Shown: positions 1 to 8,543 of the stretch, piece by piece
Layout of the letters: every line of letters starts with the position of its first letter
Position numbering within the stretch: the stretch's first letter is position 1
From: Synergistaceae bacterium
GTDB lineage: Bacteria; Synergistota; Synergistia; Synergistales; Aminobacteriaceae
DNA length: 62,370 nucleotides
Assembly: GCA_031272035.1 (NCBI GenBank)
Contig: JAISUO010000046.1
Span: 1-62,370 of the forward strand
Reading direction: 5' to 3'
Position numbers and translations under genes: made by a program
The notes under the pieces: model-generated
Seen by the model: only the letters and a program-made list of their open reading frames with translations
The model's database searches: none
What the model was told of the DNA's origin: nothing

Positions 1-108
1 ACGGGACGTCAGGCCGCGGAGGAGACGATGGACCTCGTAAAGCGGTTCTGCGGCGGAGTCGTCGTCCTTCATCGGCTGGACGCGGCGAAAACCGGCGTGG
101 AAATCTGA
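1..108 (+). CDS. C-terminal end of an unidentified protein (cut by window edge)
   Basis: An open frame runs from the first base to a TGA at 106-108 and gives 35 residues ending in AAKTGVEI. A hairpin terminator follows directly, which supports this as a genuine gene end. The visible tail (VKRFCGG then VVVLHRLD) has no motif I can assign to a family. The gene lies on the opposite strand to, and converges with, the formamidase gene downstream. Function unknown. Confidence 0.5.
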   Translation, partial: TGRQAAEETMDLVKRFCGGVVVLHRLDAAKTGVEI

Positions 109-143
109 AGGGCTCCCGAACTTTCACGAGAGCCCTTTCTCTT
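109..143 (+). terminator. Rho-independent terminator of the edge gene
   Basis: A 7-bp perfect stem (AGGGCTC at 109-115 with GAGCCCT at 130-136) is followed by the pyrimidine-rich run TTCTCTT. It begins one base after the stop codon of the edge gene. Confidence 0.6.
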
Positions 144-250
144 AGAGCCGCTGGCTCTTTTCTGCATAAGTTTTTGTGCGTCGCTTACCCGTGTTAAACG
201 TCTTTTTTTGGTACACGATTACGCAATTCGCTCTAATTAAAAATTCTCGA

Positions 251-1177
251 TTACCAGAGGCCCCGAGCCGCTGTCAGGGTTGCCCTGACCTTTTCCCAGG
301 GCAGAATTTCGAGGGGCATGACCGCCCTTACGGTTTTCTGAGGATCCACGACCTGACTGATTCTCAAATCCATGACGAGAGAACAGAGGATCAGCGCGTC
401 CGACATGCTCAGGCCGAGGGTTTTTTCGACCAGTTGGACCATTGCCTCGCTGGCGGTTCGCGCGGCCAGATCCAGTGTTTCCGCCGAGGCGATGATCATC
501 AGTTCACGTGGCGTCACCAGGATGGGCCAGGGAAAAGCGGCCTGTTTCAGCAGGTCGAGACGCACGGTCACTTTTGCGGCCACCTCGGCTCCCGAGCATC
601 CGATTTCTCCGTCGCCCATGACGGCGTGGCAGTCTCCCAGCGCCAGCAGGGCTCCTTTTTGGAAAACGGGAAGCCACAGGACACTTTTTTCCGTGATGTC
701 CGTCGTGTCCATGTTGCCCCCGTGGGACCCCGGAGTGCCGGTGGGGACGCGTTCGGAGGCGGTGGCCACGCCGATGACCCCGATCATGGGTTTCAGTGGC
801 AGATTCAGGCCCCGGAAGGAACAACGCCGGTTCTTACCGTCGATTTCGAGTATTCGGGTCAGGGACGCTTCGACCCTGTCCGGCATGACTCCGGCTCCGG
901 GCACCACCACGGACGCGGCGCGGTCCGCCGTTTCGATGCTCTCGATCAGGACGCCCAGCAGGTCGTTTTTCTCCGCGCCGACGACGTGCAGGGGGCCTGT
1001 GGCGGGGTTGACGTGGTCGAAGTCAATATCCGCGCACAACGTCTCTTCGGTTTGAATTTGCCCCGCAAAGCAGTCCTGTGTCTCGAAAACCGCCGAGTCG
1101 CCGGGGCTGACTTCCGCGACGCCTTTCATTTCGGGCTCATAAGCGTAGATGTGCTGCGCGGCGCTCAAAAACTTCAT
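251..1177 (-). CDS. Acetamidase/formamidase family protein
   Basis: Predicted cytoplasmic amidase of the FmdA/AmdA family, which hydrolyses formamide or short aliphatic amides to ammonia and the acid. The 308-residue length and the family blocks support this: ADIDFDHVNPATGP early, GVIGVA then TPGSHGGNMD near the middle, and LGDCHAVMGDGEIGCSGAE. Start ATG at 1177 is preceded by AGGGAGG at good spacing. It is the last gene of a minus-strand operon after gamma-glutamyltransferase (60-bp gap) and a membrane transporter. The context suggests amide or amino-acid nitrogen release. The natural substrate cannot be told from sequence; a formamide product of histidine or tryptophan breakdown is one possibility. 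Confidence 0.88.
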   Translation of the reverse strand: MKFLSAAQHIYAYEPEMKGVAEVSPGDSAVFETQDCFAGQIQTEETLCADIDFDHVNPATGPLHVVGAEKNDLLGVLIESIETADRAASVVVPGAGVMPDRVEASLTRILEIDGKNRRCSFRGLNLPLKPMIGVIGVATASERVPTGTPGSHGGNMDTTDITEKSVLWLPVFQKGALLALGDCHAVMGDGEIGCSGAEVAAKVTVRLDLLKQAAFPWPILVTPRELMIIASAETLDLAARTASEAMVQLVEKTLGLSMSDALILCSLVMDLRISQVVDPQKTVRAVMPLEILPWEKVRATLTAARGLW

Positions 1178-1237
1178 CCTGAAAACCTCCCTGTTCTTTC
1201 TTACGTTTTTATCTTACGTTTTACCCGCTCAACTTTC

Positions 1238-2860
1238 CTACCAGGCGGCCACGTGCCCGTCCGTTCTCGGCTCCGTCGCGCCAACCAGCGTACCGTCCTC
1301 CGTCCTCCAGATGATTTCTCCTCTGCCGAAGTCGTTGGAGGTCACGTCGGGGACGATCTCGTGTCCCATTGCCGCCAGCTTCAGAGCCGTGGCGGCGGGG
1401 AAATCCGGCTCCACGGAGACCTTCATGCCGCCGATCCACTGCCAGCGCGGCGCGTCCAGAGCCTCCTGAGGGTTCATCCCGAAGTCTACCACGTTGGAGA
1501 TGACCTGCAGATGACCCTGAGGCTGCATAAATCCGCCCATGACGCCGAAAGGCCCCACAGCCTGGCCTTTGTGGGTCAGGAAGGCGGGGATAATCGTGTT
1601 GTAAGGCCGTTTGCGCCCCTGGAGAACGTTGGCGTGATCGGCGGAGAGAGTGAAGCAGGCTCCCCGGTTGTTGAAGGCGATGCCCGTGTCGGGACACACC
1701 ACGCCGGAACCGAACCCCATGTAGTTGCTCTGAATCCAGGAGACCATCATTCCCTCTCCGTCCGCCGCCGCCAGGTAAACCGTTCCGCCCGGCATGGGAT
1801 TTCCGGCCCTGAAGTCCACCGCCTGACCGGTGACCAGCTGTCTGCGCCGGTCGGCGTATTCCTCATTGAGCAGCTCCTTCACCGGTACGGTGCTGAAACG
1901 CTGGTCGGCGACGTATTTGTGCACGTCCGCAAAAGCCAGTTTAATGGATTCAAGCTGGTTGTGGCAGGTCTCCGCGGAGTAACGCTCGTCGAGCTCCAAT
2001 CCCTTGAGGATGTTCAGGGCGATCAGAGCGCAAATACCCTGACCGTTGGGGGGAATTTCCCAGACGTCGTAACCTTTGTAGCTGATCCCGATGGGCTCGA
2101 CCCATTCCGGCGCGAAGGCCGCAAGGTCCTCCATGGTGAGGAATCCGCCGGTTTCTTTGGCGAATTTCACGATCTTTTCCGCGATTTCTCCCTTATAAAA
2201 AGCCTCCCCATTGGTTTCCGCTATGCGCGTGAGGGTGCGGGCGTGGTCCGGCGAGAGAAACAGCTCTCCCGCTCCGGGGGCACGGCCTTTGGGGGCAAAT
2301 GTGCGGCTCCAGGCCTGAAGCTCCGGCTCCGACATGGCGGGGTACTTTTTTGCGGCCACGTTCCAGTTATAAGCGATGGTCACGGGCACGGCGTAACCGT
2401 TGACGGCGTAGTCGATGGCGGGCTCCAGCACGTCCTTCAGGGGCAGCCGGCCCATTTTTTTCGACACCTCACACCAGGAGGCGACCACGGCGGGAACTGT
2501 GACTGCGGGCCAACCGTAGGGCGGAACCGTTTTCCAGCCCTTCGACCGGTAGAGTTCCGCGGTGCAGGCTTGGGGTGCGAACCCGCTTCCGTTGAGGCCG
2601 TGCAGTTTTCCATCCTTCCAGATCAGGGTGAAGGCGTCGCTTCCCAAACCGTTGCCCGTGGGCTCCACCACGGTAAGCGCCGCCGCCGTGGCGATGGCCG
2701 CGTCTGCCGCGTTGCCGCCCTTTTTCAGCACGGCCAGCCCCGCCTGAGCCGCCAGTGGCTGGGATGTGGCGACCATGCCCCGGGAACCGTAGACCACGTT
2801 CCGGTGGGAAGGATAGCGGTAATGGTGCGGATCAAACTTCGTAACACAATGAGTTTTCAT
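1238..2860 (-). CDS. ggt: Gamma-glutamyltransferase family protein
   Basis: Ntn-hydrolase that removes or transfers the gamma-glutamyl group of glutathione and related peptides. The 540-residue protein has the N-terminal MVATSQPLAAQAG and GGNAADAAIA blocks of the family and, in its second half, GGTVYLAAADGEGM, where the Thr near residue 360 is the expected autocleavage site and nucleophile. FNNRG, then GRKRPYNTIIPAF and DAPRWQW follow in family order. No signal peptide is visible, unlike the periplasmic E. coli enzyme, so a cytoplasmic protein acting on imported peptides is more likely. It sits between an unclassified transporter (upstream, 66-bp gap) and a formamidase. Some relatives act as cephalosporin acylases or gamma-glutamyl hydrolases, so exact substrate is open. 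Confidence 0.93.
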   Translation of the reverse strand: MKTHCVTKFDPHHYRYPSHRNVVYGSRGMVATSQPLAAQAGLAVLKKGGNAADAAIATAAALTVVEPTGNGLGSDAFTLIWKDGKLHGLNGSGFAPQACTAELYRSKGWKTVPPYGWPAVTVPAVVASWCEVSKKMGRLPLKDVLEPAIDYAVNGYAVPVTIAYNWNVAAKKYPAMSEPELQAWSRTFAPKGRAPGAGELFLSPDHARTLTRIAETNGEAFYKGEIAEKIVKFAKETGGFLTMEDLAAFAPEWVEPIGISYKGYDVWEIPPNGQGICALIALNILKGLELDERYSAETCHNQLESIKLAFADVHKYVADQRFSTVPVKELLNEEYADRRRQLVTGQAVDFRAGNPMPGGTVYLAAADGEGMMVSWIQSNYMGFGSGVVCPDTGIAFNNRGACFTLSADHANVLQGRKRPYNTIIPAFLTHKGQAVGPFGVMGGFMQPQGHLQVISNVVDFGMNPQEALDAPRWQWIGGMKVSVEPDFPAATALKLAAMGHEIVPDVTSNDFGRGEIIWRTEDGTLVGATEPRTDGHVAAW

Positions 2861-2926
2861 ATCTTTTGCCTCTTTTTTGTTTTGTCAGGATCGTTTTTTG
2901 TCAGGATTATTTTAATCGGGAGCAAA

Positions 2927-4132
2927 TTACAGCATGGGCGCAAAAATGCCCGCGATGACGATGGAAATGCTCGTCACCGATATGAAGTTGGAGACCACGA
3001 AAGCCGGAACCAGTTTTGCCAGAACGGCCTCTCGTTCCTCCTCTTTGTCGCTGGAGGCGACGGCCACTTCGTTGATGATGAGGAAGAACGCGGGGAACCC
3101 CAGAAGCTGCGTCATTGAAAGCCCCAGAGCGAGGTTTTTGCTGCCGACGATTTTCCAGGTGGGCAGGATGTAAATGAAGATATAGAGCGCGATAAGCACA
3201 ACCGCAAAAATCAGGACGGTCTGGAAGGCGAGGGGCTTCAGGTCCTCAAGCCGGATTTTGGCCAGGGCGGGGATAATGCTGGTGAAGACGACCCCGGTCA
3301 CCAGTCCGGAGGCCTTTCCCCGATCCAGAATGTTCTGAGGGACGATGCCCGCGTAGGAGGTCACGACGCCGAAAACCAGCGCCCATATGGAATAATTGAT
3401 GGGAGTGACGCTGCCCAGGTACATGGACATCCACGCGAAGAACGCCGTCACGCCGAGGCAGACGAAGGGGGTGTAGTACCGGCCCAGGTTGTGACGCTCA
3501 AAGAACCCCAGCGTTTTGGGCTCGTCGGTCTTCGATTTGTCGTTTAGCTGTCCCGCCGCCTTTTTGGCCCGAAAGTCCTCGATGATCTTCTGAGCTTCCT
3601 TCATGGCGCAGTAGGAGGTCGGAGGGGTTCCCACCAGCTTCTGCATGGCGAAAACCGCGGTTCCCAGCGCCGCCGCCAGTTTGAGAGCTTCGGCCGTGGC
3701 CTCGGGGGCATGAGCGGCCTTTTCCATCGCAGCTGTCGTCATGATTTGCGTGGCGACGATTCCGCCGTTGATGATGGGAATGCTGACGTACGCCGCCGCC
3801 TGTCCGATGATGGGAATGATCAGGTAAAGGGCGCCCACCGCGATGAGCATTCCCCAAAGCGCCATAATGACCGTCCGCCACTCCTTGCGCAGCTCTTCCA
3901 TTTTGACCATGGTTCCCATGTGATATACGATGAAGGGCGACGACCACCGTCCAATTTCCGTGAGCCAGGCCCGATCGATGACATCCGCGGGCAGGATGCC
4001 CGTCATAAACCCGAGCAGGAACAGGAACATCGCCACAAACACCGAAGACAGCTTCGCTTTTGTGAAGACGCCCATCAAATCGCCAATCGAGAAAATCGCG
4101 ATACAAACAAACAGCCACATGAAGTGTTCCAT
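2927..4132 (-). CDS. Multi-pass membrane protein, probable transporter of unassigned family
   Basis: A 401-residue protein with roughly ten hydrophobic segments split by a hydrophilic loop near residues 185-215 (KKAAGQLNDKSKTDEPK), giving two membrane halves. Each half contains a glycine-rich segment of the sort seen in secondary carriers (IPIINGGIVATQIMTTAA in the first). The layout resembles GltS-type and 2-hydroxycarboxylate carriers, but I see no diagnostic motif, so the family is left open. Start ATG at 4132 follows AAGGAGG. First gene of the operon with ggt and the formamidase; import of a gamma-glutamyl compound or export of glutamate would fit. A SSDKEEEREAVLAKL stretch near the C-terminus is a second charged loop. 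Confidence 0.7.
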   Translation of the reverse strand: MEHFMWLFVCIAIFSIGDLMGVFTKAKLSSVFVAMFLFLLGFMTGILPADVIDRAWLTEIGRWSSPFIVYHMGTMVKMEELRKEWRTVIMALWGMLIAVGALYLIIPIIGQAAAYVSIPIINGGIVATQIMTTAAMEKAAHAPEATAEALKLAAALGTAVFAMQKLVGTPPTSYCAMKEAQKIIEDFRAKKAAGQLNDKSKTDEPKTLGFFERHNLGRYYTPFVCLGVTAFFAWMSMYLGSVTPINYSIWALVFGVVTSYAGIVPQNILDRGKASGLVTGVVFTSIIPALAKIRLEDLKPLAFQTVLIFAVVLIALYIFIYILPTWKIVGSKNLALGLSMTQLLGFPAFFLIINEVAVASSDKEEEREAVLAKLVPAFVVSNFISVTSISIVIAGIFAPML

Positions 4133-4389
4133 GAAAGATCCTCCTTAAAAAAGTTAATTTATGTTAGCGTTGACACACTGCAAAGATTCTTCCCCTTCTC
4201 TCTCCCGCCGCACGCCGTCCAACTTTTTTTAAATTTATGTTTTCTCAGGTTTCCACAGGGGGCTCCTCCTTTGAGTGGAATTTTTCTTCAACAATTTCCC
4301 CACCAGAACAACAGTTCCGGAGTTCTCCTTAATGATATAAAGCGATATAAAATTAACTTGATAAAGGAAAATTTAAAGAAATTTCGGAA
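4133..4389 (-). other. Long untranslated leader of the transporter-ggt-formamidase operon
   Basis: About 250 bases lie between the predicted transcription start and the first gene. The leader contains purine-rich stretches (GGAGGAG then CCCCCTGTGG) and an AAGGAGG ribosome site just before the start. I compared it by eye with glycine, lysine and glutamine riboswitch cores and found no match. No gene was seen in it. Confidence 0.35.
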
Positions 4390-4418
4390 AAAATACTCTA
4401 AAGAGATGCTATTGTCAA
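4390..4418 (-). promoter_or_regulatory. Sigma-70 type promoter for the ggt operon
   Basis: On the minus strand a perfect -35 box TTGACA (4418-4413) is followed after 17 bp by TATTTT (4395-4390). It points toward the transporter gene and leaves a leader of roughly 250 nt. Confidence 0.6.
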
Positions 4419-4480
4419 GGTGCTTATTTTCGGAACGCGTTTTTTCAGCATTTTTTCAGCTTCTTTTCATATCCAGTTCG

Positions 4481-4508
4481 TTTTCAATTCGTTCCGACGG
4501 GGTACAAT
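4481..4508 (+). promoter_or_regulatory. Probable promoter for the EamA gene
   Basis: TTTTCA (4481-4486), a 16-bp spacer and TACAAT (4503-4508) lie 42 bp before the GTG start of the EamA gene. The -35 box is imperfect. Confidence 0.45.
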
Positions 4509-4549
4509 GAGGATGTCTCTTCCGAAAGTTTTGAAACGGAGGTTTTATT

Positions 4550-5428
4550 GTGGCAGCGTCGAAGCGAGTCCTGCTTTTTGCCGTTCTGACGGTGGCGATC
4601 ATGAGCGTCTCCACGGGGTCGATTCTGGTGCGGGTTGCGGAAGCTCATCCTTTCGTCAAGTGCGTTTATCGGGTCTCTTTTGCCACGCTGGTGTTTCTGC
4701 CCGTTTCTCTGATTTTTTATCGGGAGGACTATCGCCGGCTCACCGGCAGAGACCTCGCCATCACCCTGCTGTCGGGGGCCTTTCTGGCTTTTCATTTTGC
4801 GGTCTGGATGACCTCCCTCGACTATACGTCCGTGGCTTCGAGCCTGATACTGGTGGACACGGTCCCCATATGGACGGCGCTGATCAACCTGGCTCTGGGC
4901 AGGGAGCGCCTGTCGCGCCTCATGGGACTGTGCATTGTCATGAGCGTTGTGGGAGCCTGCATTTTGGGATACGGCGACATGTCCTTCGGAAAAAGGGAGC
5001 TCTTTGGCGATTTTCTCGCCCTGCTGGGAGGTATCGCCGCTTCCGTTTATATCATCTGCGGCGGGGAGGTCCGGCGCAAGCTCAGCATCGCCTCCTACGC
5101 CACCCTTTGCTACGGGTCCTGCGCGGTGATCATGTGGATTGTGGTCCTTGCCATGGGGCTCAAAATCACGGGGTTTTCCGCGGCGACCTGGCGGGCTCTG
5201 GCGGGCATGGCTCTTTTGGCGCAGGTGCTGGGACACAGCGGCTACAACTGGGCGCTGGGCTATTGCAGCACCTGCCATATCTCGATTCTGCTTCTGGGAG
5301 AACCTTTGGGCGGCGCAATCCTCGCCTGGCTGTTCTTCGGCGAATACCCCAAAGGCGTCGGCCTTTTGGGCTTTGCGTTTCTCGTCGCCGCCATCCTCCT
5401 GTCCTCCCGGGACGAAAAGCGGGCCTGA
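4550..5428 (+). CDS. EamA/DMT-superfamily transporter
   Basis: Inner-membrane protein of 292 residues with about ten hydrophobic helices arranged as two EamA repeats, the usual drug/metabolite transporter layout. Members commonly export amino acids or metabolites, and the substrate cannot be deduced. Telling features are the early RVAEAHPFVKCVYRVSFA helix, the SSLILVDTVPIWTALIN helix and the C-terminal EPLGGAILAWLFFGE block. The start is GTG at 4550, chosen because GGAGG lies 7 bp upstream and no ATG in frame fits. It is transcribed divergently from the ggt operon, with both promoters inside the 417-bp spacer. Confidence 0.85.
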   Translation: MAASKRVLLFAVLTVAIMSVSTGSILVRVAEAHPFVKCVYRVSFATLVFLPVSLIFYREDYRRLTGRDLAITLLSGAFLAFHFAVWMTSLDYTSVASSLILVDTVPIWTALINLALGRERLSRLMGLCIVMSVVGACILGYGDMSFGKRELFGDFLALLGGIAASVYIICGGEVRRKLSIASYATLCYGSCAVIMWIVVLAMGLKITGFSAATWRALAGMALLAQVLGHSGYNWALGYCSTCHISILLLGEPLGGAILAWLFFGEYPKGVGLLGFAFLVAAILLSSRDEKRA

Positions 5429-5531
5429 TGCTTTTCGCTCCAGGCAGTCGTGTTCAGCCTTTATCGTCTCAATATTCTGAAGTTGCATTGAAGGTGCATT
5501 GATGGGAAGATGAAACTGTCTTTTTCTGCGG

Positions 5532-5540
5532 TGCTATGAT
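5532..5540 (+). promoter_or_regulatory. Extended -10 promoter element before the aldehyde dehydrogenase gene
   Basis: TGCTATGAT matches the extended -10 form TGnTATAAT with one mismatch. No good -35 box precedes it, as is normal for this class. The start codon lies about 60 bp downstream. Confidence 0.4.
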
Positions 5541-5602
5541 ATATTAATAACCATATTCATGATGGCGAAAGAGTAAAACAAATCGACCAGGAGGGGATTG
5601 CG

Positions 5603-7036
5603 ATGGAGACGTACCAACAGTTTATAAACGGCGCTCTTGTGAACTCCCATTCTTCGGATTGGATCGAAGTGGAAAACCCTTATACGGGGCAGATCATTTC
5701 AAAGGTACCGAAGGGTAACGCACAGGACGGCATCGACGCACTGGAAGCGGCGAAAAAAGCGCAGCCCGCCTGGGCGGCCCGGGCCTCCGTGGAGCGTGGC
5801 GCTTATCTGGCGCAGATGGCGAACCTGATTCGGGGTAAAAGGGTCGAACTGGCCCGAACCCTTGCGTCGGAGCAGGCGAAAATCATGCCTCTCGCGCAGG
5901 TGGAGATCGACGTCACCGCGGCGTATTTCGATTACTACGCCGGCTGGGCCCGCATTTACGAGGGTGAAATCATCCAGAGCGACAGCCCGAACGAAAACAT
6001 TTTCCTGTTCCGTAAACCCATCGGCGTTGCGGTTGGCATCTGTCCCTGGAACTTCCCATTCTTCGTCATGGCCCGCAAAGTGGCTCCGGCGCTGCTCACC
6101 GGCTGCACGATCGTGATAAAGCCCAGCAGCCTCACGCCCAACACCACCCTCGAATTCGCGAAGATGGTGGCGTCCCTTGACCTTCCGAAGGGCGTCGTGA
6201 ACTTCGTCACCGGCAGCGGGGCGACTTTGGGCAACGCGCTGGCCACCCATCCCATTACCGATATGGTTTCCCTGACGGGCAGCGTCGAGGCGGGGCAGGA
6301 AATCATCCGAGCCTCGGCCGACAAGGTCATGAAGGTCTCGCTTGAACTGGGCGGCAAGGCTCCGGCCATCGTGTTCCCCGATGCCGATCTGGATCTGGCG
6401 GTGAAGGGCATCGTCGCCTCCCGCGTGATCTTCAGCGGTCAGGTCTGCAACTGCGCGGAGCGGGCCTACGTTCACAGAAGCATTTACGATCAGTTCCTGG
6501 ATAAATTCGTGAAGGCCATGCAGGCGGTCAAATACGGAGATCCCTTCGCCACCCCCGCTCCGGACATGAGCACTCAGATCGACAAAAACCAGCAGCAGAA
6601 GATCGACGGAATGGTGACCCGGGCAAAAGCCGAGGGCGCAAAGGTTCTGACGGGCGGAAAAGTCGCCGATACACAAACGGGTTACTTCTATGAACCCACG
6701 GTTCTGGTGAACTGCCGCCAGGATATGGAGATCGTTCGTAAGGAAATTTTCGGACCCGTTATCCCCATCCTTCCCTACAGTGAATACGAGGAGGCCATCA
6801 CCCTGGCCAACGACTGTGAATACGGGCTCACCTCGTCCATTTTCACGAAGAACGTCAACACGGTGATGCAGGCGCTCAAGGACCTGAAGTTCGGGGAGAC
6901 CTACGTGAATCGGGAGCATTTCGAGGGAATGCAGGGATTCCACGCGGGCTGGCGCAAATCCGGTATCGGCGGCGCGGACGGCAAACACGGACTTATGGAA
7001 TACCTTCAGTCGCAGGTGGCCTACATCCGCTTCTGA
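5603..7036 (+). CDS. Aldehyde dehydrogenase, lactaldehyde/glycolaldehyde type
   Basis: NAD(P)-dependent oxidation of an aldehyde to its acid. The 477-residue protein carries the complete family signature: the PWNFPFF block, GSVEAGQ of the cofactor fold, the general base Glu248 in SLELGGKAPAIVF, and the nucleophile Cys282 in FSGQVCNCAERAYVH. The GQVCNCAER wording and length most resemble AldA (lactaldehyde dehydrogenase). Start ATG at 5603 follows AGGAGGGG. It has its own promoter element and a strong terminator after it, so it is probably monocistronic. AldA-type function in fucose/rhamnose or glycolaldehyde metabolism is inferred from similarity only. Confidence 0.92.
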   Translation: METYQQFINGALVNSHSSDWIEVENPYTGQIISKVPKGNAQDGIDALEAAKKAQPAWAARASVERGAYLAQMANLIRGKRVELARTLASEQAKIMPLAQVEIDVTAAYFDYYAGWARIYEGEIIQSDSPNENIFLFRKPIGVAVGICPWNFPFFVMARKVAPALLTGCTIVIKPSSLTPNTTLEFAKMVASLDLPKGVVNFVTGSGATLGNALATHPITDMVSLTGSVEAGQEIIRASADKVMKVSLELGGKAPAIVFPDADLDLAVKGIVASRVIFSGQVCNCAERAYVHRSIYDQFLDKFVKAMQAVKYGDPFATPAPDMSTQIDKNQQQKIDGMVTRAKAEGAKVLTGGKVADTQTGYFYEPTVLVNCRQDMEIVRKEIFGPVIPILPYSEYEEAITLANDCEYGLTSSIFTKNVNTVMQALKDLKFGETYVNREHFEGMQGFHAGWRKSGIGGADGKHGLMEYLQSQVAYIRF

Positions 7037-7074
7037 TCCAAAAAAGGTTTCAGGCAGTTCAGAGAGCGACAAAG

Positions 7075-7103
7075 AGGCCGTTCCCGCAAAGGAGCGGCCT
7101 TTT
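7075..7103 (+). terminator. Rho-independent terminator after the aldehyde dehydrogenase
   Basis: Ten-bp stem with one G-T wobble (7075-7084 with 7091-7100), a six-base loop and a T-rich tail TTTTAATCTTT. Confidence 0.8.
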
Positions 7104-7142
7104 AATCTTTGAATAGTCGAATGACGACGAGAGGACTACCGA

Positions 7143-8540
7143 ATGAAAGGAAAATCTGCTGAAACTTACGACGTGGTTATTGTGGGGGCGGGACCGGCTG
7201 GAATTTTCGCCGCGCTGGAGCTGGTCGCCCGCGGGAAAACGGTTTTTATGGCGGACAAGGGGAAACTGATCAGCGAACGTCAGTGTCCTATTGTGGCCGG
7301 ACTGGTTCAGGACTGCCTCAACTGCCAGTCCTGCGCTATTGTCTCCGGGTGGGGCGGCGCGGGATCGGCCTCCGACGGAAAGCTGACTCTGACCACGGGC
7401 TACGGCGGCAACCTTGAGGAATACATCGGCCGCCCGGCGCTGGAGGAGCTGATCGCCGAGGTGGACGGGGTATTCGTTCGCTTCGGAGCGGATCCCCACT
7501 GCTACGAGGCCGGCTGCGAAATCACCCGGGAGACGATCCGCACCGGCGCCGAGGTGGGGGTTCGCGTTCTTCCTGCGCGCATTCGGCACATCGGCACGGA
7601 CGCGTCCCGGGAGGTTCTTCACAACATGTACGAGGACCTGGTCACGAAGTGCGATATTCAAATGAACGCCGCTGTGGACGATCTGCTGATCGAAAACGGC
7701 TCCGCGGTCGGAATCCGGTTCGAGGACGGCAGGACGGTCCGGGGCGGACATGTCATCGTGTCGCCGGGCCGGGAGGGAGCTTCCTGGATGGAGAAAATCA
7801 TCGGCAGGCTGAAGCTGCCCATCGCGTCCATGCCCGTGGACATCGGCGTGCGGGTGGAGGTCCCCGACAGTGTCTGCGAGACTCTGACCCGGGAGTTCTA
7901 CGAGGTCAAGTGCCTGTACAATTCCCCCACTTTCGACGACCGCTGCCGCACCTTCTGCATGAATCCGTCCGGTTACGTAGTTCACGAGTTCAATCAGGCC
8001 CATCGCCTGGTGACGGTCAACGGGCACAGCCTGAAGAACAAAAAATCCGGCAACACGAACTTCGCCATTCTCGTGACGAAAAACTTCAGCCAGCCCTTCA
8101 GCGACCCCATCGGTTACGCGACCCACGTGGCGAAACTGGCCAACATGCTGGCGGGGGGGAGCATTCTGGTTCAGCGGCTGGCCGATCTGAGGGGCGGCCG
8201 ACGCTCCACTCAGCCCCGAATCGACCGGGGTATGGTGGACCCCACCGCCTCCGCCCAGCCGGGGGATCTGAGCCTGGTTCTGCCCCATCGTTACGTCACG
8301 GACATCGTGGAGTTTCTGGACGCGCTGAACCGGATCATGCCGGGCGTCAGTCACGGCGACACGCTGCTTTACGGCGTCGAGATCAAGCTGTACTCTCTGA
8401 GGCTCGAACTGGGGAACAATCTGGAGGTTCCCTCAATTCGAGGACTCTGGACGATCGGCGACGGAGCGGGGGTCAGCCGCGGCATCATCCAGGCCGCCGC
8501 CAGCGGAGTCGTGGCGGCCCGGGCCATCTGCGCCGCGTAA
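7143..8540 (+). CDS. FAD-dependent dehydrogenase (COG2509-like)
   Basis: Flavoprotein of 465 residues with an N-terminal dinucleotide fold (VVIVGAGPAGIFAALEL, residues 11-27) and a C-terminal FAD closure GLWTIGDGAGVSRGI. A conserved CLNCQSC motif near residues 59-65 followed by SGWGGAGSASDGKL is typical of the uncharacterised COG2509 FAD-dependent dehydrogenases. The cysteines may be redox active or bind a metal. Substrate unknown. Start ATG follows an AGAGG site. Its stop lies only three bases from the convergent stop of mgtE, with no room for a terminator between them. Confidence 0.88.
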   Translation: MKGKSAETYDVVIVGAGPAGIFAALELVARGKTVFMADKGKLISERQCPIVAGLVQDCLNCQSCAIVSGWGGAGSASDGKLTLTTGYGGNLEEYIGRPALEELIAEVDGVFVRFGADPHCYEAGCEITRETIRTGAEVGVRVLPARIRHIGTDASREVLHNMYEDLVTKCDIQMNAAVDDLLIENGSAVGIRFEDGRTVRGGHVIVSPGREGASWMEKIIGRLKLPIASMPVDIGVRVEVPDSVCETLTREFYEVKCLYNSPTFDDRCRTFCMNPSGYVVHEFNQAHRLVTVNGHSLKNKKSGNTNFAILVTKNFSQPFSDPIGYATHVAKLANMLAGGSILVQRLADLRGGRRSTQPRIDRGMVDPTASAQPGDLSLVLPHRYVTDIVEFLDALNRIMPGVSHGDTLLYGVEIKLYSLRLELGNNLEVPSIRGLWTIGDGAGVSRGIIQAAASGVVAARAICAA

Positions 8541-8543
8541 AAA

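Noticed and set aside
176-3118. A plus-strand 980-codon frame over the formamidase and ggt genes
   Set aside because: Antisense shadow of two clear enzymes; no ribosome site or domain.
2927-4132. Assignment of the membrane protein as the glutamate carrier GltS
   Set aside because: Overall two-halved topology is similar and the ggt context is tempting, but no GltS-specific motif could be identified.
4133-4389. Glycine, lysine or glutamine riboswitch in the ggt operon leader
   Set aside because: GGAGGAG and CCCCCTGTGG recall parts of known aptamers, but the conserved cores are not present in order.
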